A DNA stretch of 64,000 nucleotides, from positions 1 to 64,000 of the forward strand of contig JBBRYP010000004.1 of NCBI GenBank assembly GCA_038237515.1. Direction: 5' to 3'. Source of the stretch: JBBQDZ01 sp038237515 (lineage in GTDB: Bacteria; Actinomycetota; Thermoleophilia; Gaiellales; Gaiellaceae). Shown here piece by piece: positions 59,045 through 64,000 of the stretch (positions within the stretch are counted from its first letter, which is position 1; each line of letters opens with the position of its first letter). The translations under genes and the position numbers were made by a program. The notes beneath the pieces are model-generated. The model searched no databases, was not told where the DNA came from, and saw only the letters and a list, made by a program, of their open reading frames with translations.

Positions 59045-59722
59045 ATGCGGGTCTTGATCGTCGAGGACGAGGTGAAGATGGCTGGGCTCATTCGCCGCGG
59101 TCTCGCCGAGGAGGGACACGTCGCAGACATCGCGACGACGGGCGAGGATGCAATCTGGATGGCGCAGGCGCATCCGTACGACGCGATCGTCCTCGACGTC
59201 ATGCTCCCGCGCCTGAGTGGGTTCGAGACCTGTCGATCCCTCCGGAATGTCGGCGTCTGGGCGCCGGTCTTGATGCTGACTGCCCGCGACGGCGTCGACG
59301 ACAGGGTCGCCGGCCTCGACGCGGGCGCCGACGACTATCTGACCAAACCTTTCTCCTTCGCCGAGCTGTTCGCGCGGCTGCGCGCGCTCGGTCGCCGCGG
59401 CGGCATCGAGCGACCGACCGAAGTCGCGGTCGGCGACCTCAGGCTCGACCCCGCCGCCCGCCGGGTCCGGCGCGGCGAGACGGAGATCCGACTTTCCCCC
59501 AAGGAGTTCGCTTTGCTCGAGACGTTCATGCGCCGCCCGGGTCGGGTGCTGTCCCGGCTTCAGCTGCTCGAGCACGCCTGGGACTTCGCCTACGAGAACC
59601 GGTCGAACGTCGTCGACGTCTACGTGCGCTATCTCCGTGAGAAGATCGACCGCCCGTTCGGGATCGACTCGATCGAGACGGTCTGGGGAAGCGGCTACCG
59701 CCTTCGCGACGACAACGCGTGA
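59045..59722 (+). CDS. OmpR-family response regulator (TCS 2)
   Basis: A 225-residue regulator closely related to that at 48574-49251: MRVLIVEDEVKMAGLIRRGL, Asp51 in AIVLDVMLPRLSGF, DDYLTKPFSFAELFARLRAL, winged helix LSPKEFALLETFMRRPGRVL, LQLLEHAWDFAYENRSNVVD. Its kinase gene follows after 490 bp rather than by overlap as in TCS 1. The gap contains the structured repeat and hairpins, suggesting later insertion. Confidence 0.93.
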   Translation: MRVLIVEDEVKMAGLIRRGLAEEGHVADIATTGEDAIWMAQAHPYDAIVLDVMLPRLSGFETCRSLRNVGVWAPVLMLTARDGVDDRVAGLDAGADDYLTKPFSFAELFARLRALGRRGGIERPTEVAVGDLRLDPAARRVRRGETEIRLSPKEFALLETFMRRPGRVLSRLQLLEHAWDFAYENRSNVVDVYVRYLREKIDRPFGIDSIETVWGSGYRLRDDNA

Positions 59723-59856
59723 GCCGTCCTCGGTCGACCGTCCACGCTCGCGCGTTCCTCGGGCGTCGCTCGCAGTGCCCGGCCGGAGGGGACAGTACGT
59801 CTAGGGGCCGGTCCGGAAAGTGGCCACGGTGGATGACACGCGGCACGCGTCTCGAG

Positions 59857-59910
59857 GCAAGGACGCAGGGAGCGTCGATATGCAGGCATATCTGCGCGAC
59901 GGAGGACGCC
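59857..59910 (+). repeat. 54-bp structured repeat, copy B
   Basis: Same flanks as copy A (GCAAGGACGCAGGGAG and GGAGGACGCC) and same length. The stem around TATGC/GCATA pairs with one mismatch and one wobble. Relative to copy A, four base pairs change on both sides while still pairing (G-C to A-T, T-A to G-C, C-G to G-C, T-A to C-G). Confidence 0.7.
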
Positions 59911-60111
59911 GCATCGAGGCGCGTGACGCCTGTCAGGCGCGCCGGTTCACTTCCTGGACAGGCCCCTCGTACGGCCCGGGAGAGCCGGGTGCTGCAAGCG
60001 GCGTCAGGCGGGCACTCGCGTTCCTGGCGTGCCGCTGACAAGCGGCGGCGAGCGGGACAGTGTTCTGCACGGCCCGACCGCCGCCGCGCCGACCAGGGGT
60101 GCCAGCGCTCG

Positions 60112-60139
60112 GCGGAGCCGGGCTTTGCCCGGCGGGAGC
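60112..60139. repeat. GC hairpin repeat, copy 2
   Basis: GGAGCCGGGCTTTGCCCGG hairpin followed by CGGGAG, nearly the same as 12688-12713. It lies before the kinase start in the gene-free interval. Confidence 0.6.
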
Positions 60140-60212
60140 CCAGCGCGGCCAGGGGCGCGATCGGCGGAGCCCGGCGGCGCCGGGTGGGTGCCGCCGCCGG
60201 CGAGGGGCGCGC

Positions 60213-61580
60213 GTGAGCCGGCTGCCGGTCAGGCTCCGGCTGACACTCGTCTTCGCCATCGCGATGGCTGTCGTGCTCGCAGCCGCCGGCGGGTTCCTCT
60301 ACCTGCGCGTGGCATCACATCTCGAAGGGGCGCTCGATCAAGGGCTGCGTTCGCGGGCGGAGGACCTCACCGCGCTCGTCCTGCGCGGCGGCTCTCTCGA
60401 GGACACCGGAGGAACGCTGATCGAACGCGGCGAGTCGTTCGCCGAGCTCGTGAGCAGCACCGGCGTCGTGCTCGACTCGTCGGCCTCGATCGGTCGCGCC
60501 CGCCTCCTCACCTCTCGGGAACTCATCCGCGCCAGCCGCGCCCCGGTCTTTGCGGACAGGCCGTCGGTTCGCGGCCTCAACGAGCCGGCACGCCTGCTCG
60601 CGATACCGCTCGAGCGGGACGGGCTTGGCCTGGTGCTCGTCGTCGGTGCGACCCGCGAGAACCGGGCCGAGACTCTCCGCAGCCTGCGCGACGCCTTCCT
60701 TGTCGGCGGCCCGCTTGCGCTCCTGCTTTCGTCGGTCGGCGGCTACCTACTCGCCGGTGCGGCGCTTCGGCCGATCGAAGCGATGCGCCGCCGGGCCGCC
60801 GAGATCTCTTCCTCGTCACTCGACGAGCGGTTGCCGGTCGCTCAGGCGCGGGACGAGGTTGCCCGCCTCGGCGAGACACTCAACAACATGCTCGCCCGGA
60901 TCGGGGACGGTTTGGCTCGCGAGCAAAGGTTCCTCGCAGAGGCAAGTCATGAGCTGCGAACGCCACTGGCCCTACTCAAAGCCGAACTCGAGCTCGCGCT
61001 CCGCCGTTCCCGCTCGTCGGAGGAGCTCGAGCAGGTGATCCGGTCGGCCGCCGAGGAGACCGACCGACTGGCGCGCATCGCCGACGATCTGCTCCTGCTC
61101 GCCCGCTCCGGTCCCGGGTTCCTCCCCCTTCGGGTTCAGCCGATCGATGTCGCGGATGTCCTGGACGCCGTTGCCGGGCGCTTCGCGCAGAGAGCCGGAG
61201 CAGCCGGTCGCAAGATCGCGATCGGCGGAACCGAGGCGCTGGTTCTGAGCGCTGATCCACTCCGGCTCGAGCAGGCGCTGAGTAACCTCGTGGACAACGC
61301 GTTTCGCCATGGCGGCGGCCGGGTCACGCTGTCGACATCCCAAGCACGGCACTCCCTCGAGCTCCACGTTCGCGACGAGGGGCTCGGCTTCCCGCCCGCG
61401 TTCCTCGAGCGGGCCTTCGAGCGCTTCAGTCGACTCGACGATTCACGCGGACAGGAGGGCAGCGGGCTTGGGCTGGCGATCGTCGAAACGATCGCTCGCG
61501 CCCATGGAGGCACCGCGCACGCCGCCAACCGCGCGGACCACAGCGGCGCTGACGTGTGGATCTCGCTGCCTCTCGCCTAG
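60213..61580 (+). CDS. OmpR-type sensor histidine kinase (TCS 2)
   Basis: A 455-residue kinase, paralogue of 47201-48577: helix 1 LTLVFAIAMAVVLAAAGGFL, an outer domain of about 115 residues that differs most between the two, helix 2 FLVGGPLALLLSSVGGYLLA, HAMP, FLAEASHELRTPLALLKAE (phospho-His), HATPase QALSNLVDNAFRHGGGRVTL, GSGLGLAIVETIA. GTG 60213 gives the SRLPVRLRLTL start shared with the paralogue. Signal unknown; divergence of the outer domain suggests different inputs. Confidence 0.92.
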   Translation: MSRLPVRLRLTLVFAIAMAVVLAAAGGFLYLRVASHLEGALDQGLRSRAEDLTALVLRGGSLEDTGGTLIERGESFAELVSSTGVVLDSSASIGRARLLTSRELIRASRAPVFADRPSVRGLNEPARLLAIPLERDGLGLVLVVGATRENRAETLRSLRDAFLVGGPLALLLSSVGGYLLAGAALRPIEAMRRRAAEISSSSLDERLPVAQARDEVARLGETLNNMLARIGDGLAREQRFLAEASHELRTPLALLKAELELALRRSRSSEELEQVIRSAAEETDRLARIADDLLLLARSGPGFLPLRVQPIDVADVLDAVAGRFAQRAGAAGRKIAIGGTEALVLSADPLRLEQALSNLVDNAFRHGGGRVTLSTSQARHSLELHVRDEGLGFPPAFLERAFERFSRLDDSRGQEGSGLGLAIVETIARAHGGTAHAANRADHSGADVWISLPLA

Positions 61581-61615
61581 ACGATTGTTGCGCTCGACGG
61601 AGTAATCCCCTCCCC

Positions 61616-62251
61616 CTACGCCACCACCCGGTACACCGCGAACACCTCCGCGTACTCCCGCCCCACGTTGATGCCGTTCGTACGGGCCAGGTTCCAGATG
61701 TACTCGGCGTTCGCGTACTTCCGGTGCTGCTGGGAGGCGTAGCGCTCTAGCGCCGCGACCTTGCGCTCGACGTGCGAGCGGTTGAGCGAGACGTAGGCCT
61801 GGTAGTCGAAGTTGAAGTTGTTCCAGGGGATCTCGTAGCCGAGGATCGTCGTCCGCTTGAAGGCCCGCAGGCCCTCGGCGGCGATCACCTGGTGGTCCTG
61901 GTGGATGTCGTGGACCGAGGGCTGGAAGACGGCCTCCGGCCGCCAGTCCTCCCAGAGCCCGATCAGGAGCTCGAGGATGTCCTGGCGGCGCTCGGGGAAC
62001 GTGCGCACCTCGAAGTCGTGCACGGCCAGCTGGGCCTCGGGGATCCCGAGCTGCGTCGTCGCCTCCCGCACCTCCCGGGCGAGCGTGTCGGGCGGGAATC
62101 CCTCCGGGAGCGACTTGGTCGCGATCGAGAAGGCGACGTAGCGCACCTCGGTACCGGCGTCGACGAGGCGCGCCATCGTGCCGCCGCAGCCGAACTCGCC
62201 GTCGTCGGTGTGGGGAGCGAGCACGAGCACGCGGCGCCAGGCCTCGATCAC
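61616..62251 (-). CDS. PIG-L/LmbE-family deacetylase
   Basis: A 211-residue metal-dependent N-acetyl hydrolase-type protein. Zinc motif VLAPHTDDGEFGCGGTMARL is a variant of P-H-x-D-D-x2, and HDIHQDHQVIAAEGLRAFKR gives the second His site. Family members deacetylate GlcNAc-derived or mycothiol intermediates and lipid-linked sugars. The C-terminal tail (YEIPWNNFNFDYQAYVSLNR, NVGREYAEVFAVYRVV) fits a surface-glycan subgroup. It is convergent with the kinase gene. Confidence 0.88.
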   Translation of the reverse strand: MIEAWRRVLVLAPHTDDGEFGCGGTMARLVDAGTEVRYVAFSIATKSLPEGFPPDTLAREVREATTQLGIPEAQLAVHDFEVRTFPERRQDILELLIGLWEDWRPEAVFQPSVHDIHQDHQVIAAEGLRAFKRTTILGYEIPWNNFNFDYQAYVSLNRSHVERKVAALERYASQQHRKYANAEYIWNLARTNGINVGREYAEVFAVYRVVA

Positions 62252-62315
62252 GAGACGATTATCACCGGCGAGGCCGGGAGGGGCGCCAGTGATGTGGCCG
62301 GGTAACGTCGCCCGC

Positions 62316-62337
62316 TTCCTGGGTCGCGAGCACCAAG
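62316..62337 (+). repeat. Partial match to the sequence 5' of structured repeat A
   Basis: TTCCTGGGTCGCGAGCA followed by CCAAG, matching 19 of 22 bases of 45998-46019, which borders and enters copy A. The hairpin part is not preserved here. It may be a worn third copy. Confidence 0.45.
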
Positions 62338-62495
62338 CCAGAGGCCGTCATCGCCCGCAGGGAAGGCTGGCTGCCTTGTCAAGGGGGAGGGCGGAGTCTG
62401 GCGCCGCGTGATCGCGGTCCAGGGGCCCGGCGAACGTTGCCGGTTACATCTCTAGCTACCCTGACCTCATCGCCCGCCTGACCCGCAAGACGAAG

Positions 62496-63830
62496 GTGAC
62501 CGCGGGAATCGGCCTCCTCGTCGTCGCCGGATTCGGGTTGGCCGGGGCGTGGGCTGTCACCCATCGGCACCCGCCGCGCCACCAGGTCCTCCGTGGCTCC
62601 TCCACCAGGGAGTTCGTGACGACGACCGCGCCGCGAAAGCCGAAGCCGCCCGCCCCCCCGCCGCTGCCACGGCCGCGCCCGCGCAAAACGATCCGCACCG
62701 TCCCCTGGCCCACCTACGGCTACGACATCGCGCGCACGCACGCCCCAGCGCGGTTCAAGGAGCGCCCCCCGTTCCGGCGCCTCTGGCAGGTCGAGACCGG
62801 GAGTTTCCTCGAATACCCGCCGGCGGTCGCCTACGGGAAGATCTACACACCGCAGGTGAAGGGGCGCTTCCTCGCGATCGACGCCAAGACGGGCAAGATC
62901 GCGTGGCAGCACCGCTTCGGGCACTGCGAGGCCGCCTCACCGACGGTCTGGCGGGGCATCGTCTTCCAGGCCTACATGCAGGCGAGTCCGTGCGAGCGGT
63001 ACCCCCGCACGCAGCCCGGCTTCGTCGTCGCGATGAACGCCGACAGCGGCAGGATCCTCTGGCGCTACAAGACGGGTGTGGTCGAGTCGTCCCCTCTGCT
63101 CGTCGACGGCACGCTCTACTTCGGCTCGTGGGACCACCACGTGTACGCCCTGAACGCGCGGACGAAGACGCTCCGCTGGAGCTTCGACGCGGGCGCGGAG
63201 GTGAACACCTCGGGCGCCTACTGGGGCGGCAACGTGTACTTCGCAACCGACGCCGGAACCGTTCTCGCCCTCGACGCCCGCACGGGGCACCTCCGCTGGA
63301 GCCGTCACGACGGGACCGAGTACTTCTACGCGAGCCCGAGCATCGCCTACGGCCGCGTCTACATCGGCAACACCGACGGCACCCTCTTCTCCTACGGCGC
63401 ACGCACCGGTGACCTCCTCTGGGCCCAGCACGCGGGCACCTACATCTACACCGGCGCCGCGATCTCGAACAGGACCGTCTACGTCGGCTCCTATGACGGC
63501 GGGCTCTATGCCTTCGACGCGGCGACCGGCGACCGCAAGTGGCGCTACGAGTCGAGCTCGGCGATCCACGGCGCGCCCACGGTGCTCGCGGGCCTCGTCT
63601 ACTTCTCCTCGTGCGAGTTCTGCGGGTCGCGCGCTTCGCGATACGCAAAGCAGGGCCCGCGTGGGACGTACGCGCTCGACGCCCGCACGGGACGCCTCGT
63701 CTGGTCGTCGAAGGCCGGCGCCTACTCGCCCGTCGTCGCCGACGCCGAGCGCCTCTACCTGATCGGCAAGACGCGCGTCTACGCGCTCGAGCCGTTCCGC
63801 CGCGTCCGGCACCCCCCACGGCACAAGTAG
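62496..63830 (+). CDS. Membrane-anchored PQQ-like beta-propeller protein
   Basis: A 444-residue protein: one N-terminal helix (GIGLLVVAGFGLAGAWAVTH), a Pro/Arg-rich linker, then about seven beta-propeller blades. Each carries the A-x-D-x-T-G-x3-W motif (AIDAKTGKIAWQHRFG, AMNADSGRILWRYKTG, ALDARTGHLRWSRHDG, AFDAATGDRKWRYESS, ALDARTGRLVWSSKAG). A CEFCGS pair lies in one blade. This is the fold of BamB and PQQ dehydrogenases, but no catalytic residues are evident, so a binding or scaffold role outside the cell is likely. The GTG start at 62496 may be a few codons short (basic RLTRKTK precedes it). Confidence 0.8.
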   Translation: MTAGIGLLVVAGFGLAGAWAVTHRHPPRHQVLRGSSTREFVTTTAPRKPKPPAPPPLPRPRPRKTIRTVPWPTYGYDIARTHAPARFKERPPFRRLWQVETGSFLEYPPAVAYGKIYTPQVKGRFLAIDAKTGKIAWQHRFGHCEAASPTVWRGIVFQAYMQASPCERYPRTQPGFVVAMNADSGRILWRYKTGVVESSPLLVDGTLYFGSWDHHVYALNARTKTLRWSFDAGAEVNTSGAYWGGNVYFATDAGTVLALDARTGHLRWSRHDGTEYFYASPSIAYGRVYIGNTDGTLFSYGARTGDLLWAQHAGTYIYTGAAISNRTVYVGSYDGGLYAFDAATGDRKWRYESSSAIHGAPTVLAGLVYFSSCEFCGSRASRYAKQGPRGTYALDARTGRLVWSSKAGAYSPVVADAERLYLIGKTRVYALEPFRRVRHPPRHK

Positions 63831-63913
63831 CACCATGCGGTCGGGAACGGAGGCTCGCCGCCTGGGCCCTGCTCTCCAGGAGTCGCGCTTGCGCTCGTCG
63901 AGGCGTCCCCACC

Positions 63914-63936
63914 CCAAGTAACACAGTGTTACTTGG
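63914..63936. terminator. Second copy of the GTTACTT palindrome
   Basis: CCAAGTAACAC-A-GTGTTACTTGG, identical arms to 14470-14490 plus one extra G-C pair, with A instead of T at the centre. It lies 84 bp after the propeller gene. Probably a bidirectional terminator or repeated palindrome. Confidence 0.65.
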
Positions 63937-63990
63937 CGCCCCGAGCGCCGCCCGGATCGCCCCAACCGTCTAGGGTGCATCCGGAGCGGG

Positions 63991-64000
63991 ATGGCGCACG
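63991..64000 (+). CDS. Possible start of a gene cut by the window end
   Basis: ATG at 63991 with GGAGCGGG just before it; only three codons are inside the window. Product unknown. Confidence 0.25.

Larger units (their letters stand above)
59723..60212. other. Gene-free interval between TCS 2 regulator and kinase
   Basis: 490 bp with no gene I can support. It holds the 54-bp structured repeat (59857-59910), a GCCGCT-GACA-AGCGGC hairpin near 60032-60047, and the GC hairpin repeat at 60112-60139. In TCS 1 the two genes overlap by 4 bp, so this interval is probably an insertion or expansion. Confidence 0.7.

Overview
This is a high-GC (roughly 70%) chromosomal segment from a probable actinomycete. 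Many GTG and TTG starts, stop/start overlaps, NarL- and OmpR-type two-component systems and the family mix suggest an uncultured soil-type lineage such as Thermoleophilia (Gaiellales/Solirubrobacterales). That placement is inference; the window has no rRNA, no convincing tRNA and no CRISPR array.

Region 1 (about 1-29600) is a surface-glycan locus. After a gene-free repeat block (1-519) come a carbamoyltransferase, GT4 and GT2 glycosyltransferases, a methyltransferase, a large multi-pass membrane protein, a UPF0104-type flippase-like protein, two sugar-modifying sets of SDR dehydratase/epimerase + DegT aminotransferase + ATP-grasp ligase, an FkbH-like HAD protein, YdjC-like and polysaccharide-deacetylase-like proteins, a third ATP-grasp enzyme and a Wzx-type flippase. 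Passengers include a doubly frameshifted manganese catalase, a DUF402 gene altered by a 34-bp duplication, a TetR/MFS efflux pair, a subtilisin-inhibitor-like lipoprotein and a VapBC module fused by overlap to the flippase gene.

Region 2 (about 29600-37000) holds mixed genes: DUF5996, a second DHA2 exporter, a cupin, an exported protein with an uncertain start, an NAD(P)-binding oxidoreductase, an ECF sigma factor coupled to a membrane protein with a duplicated outer domain, a DUF6920/DUF6544-like gene and a pseudogene with an internal deletion.

Region 3 (about 37100-47150) looks like a hypoxia/stress regulon: a soluble GAF histidine kinase and NarL regulator (DosS/DosR style), a NirK-like copper protein, a two-helix membrane protein, a tandem universal stress protein, an unknown protein, phosphoketolase and acetate kinase. 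Three upstream regions share the palindrome TGCGGG-N3-CCCGCA or a close variant, a candidate site for the local regulator.

Region 4 (about 47200-61600) has two paralogous OmpR-type two-component systems. Each is divergent from a small exported protein, and each divergent region contains an 11-bp-period TTCATC/CTCATC-type repeat. Between them are an IS256 transposase remnant and two ABC export operons. The operon at 50390-55734 has an intact lipoprotein; the other has only the 3' end of a related gene, fused to a truncated PepSY gene.

Region 5 (about 61600-64000) has a PIG-L deacetylase and a membrane-anchored PQQ-like beta-propeller. Repeats shared across the window include a stop-codon-bearing palindrome (14470, 63914), a 54-bp element with a covarying hairpin (46015, 59857), and a GC-rich hairpin (12688, 60112).
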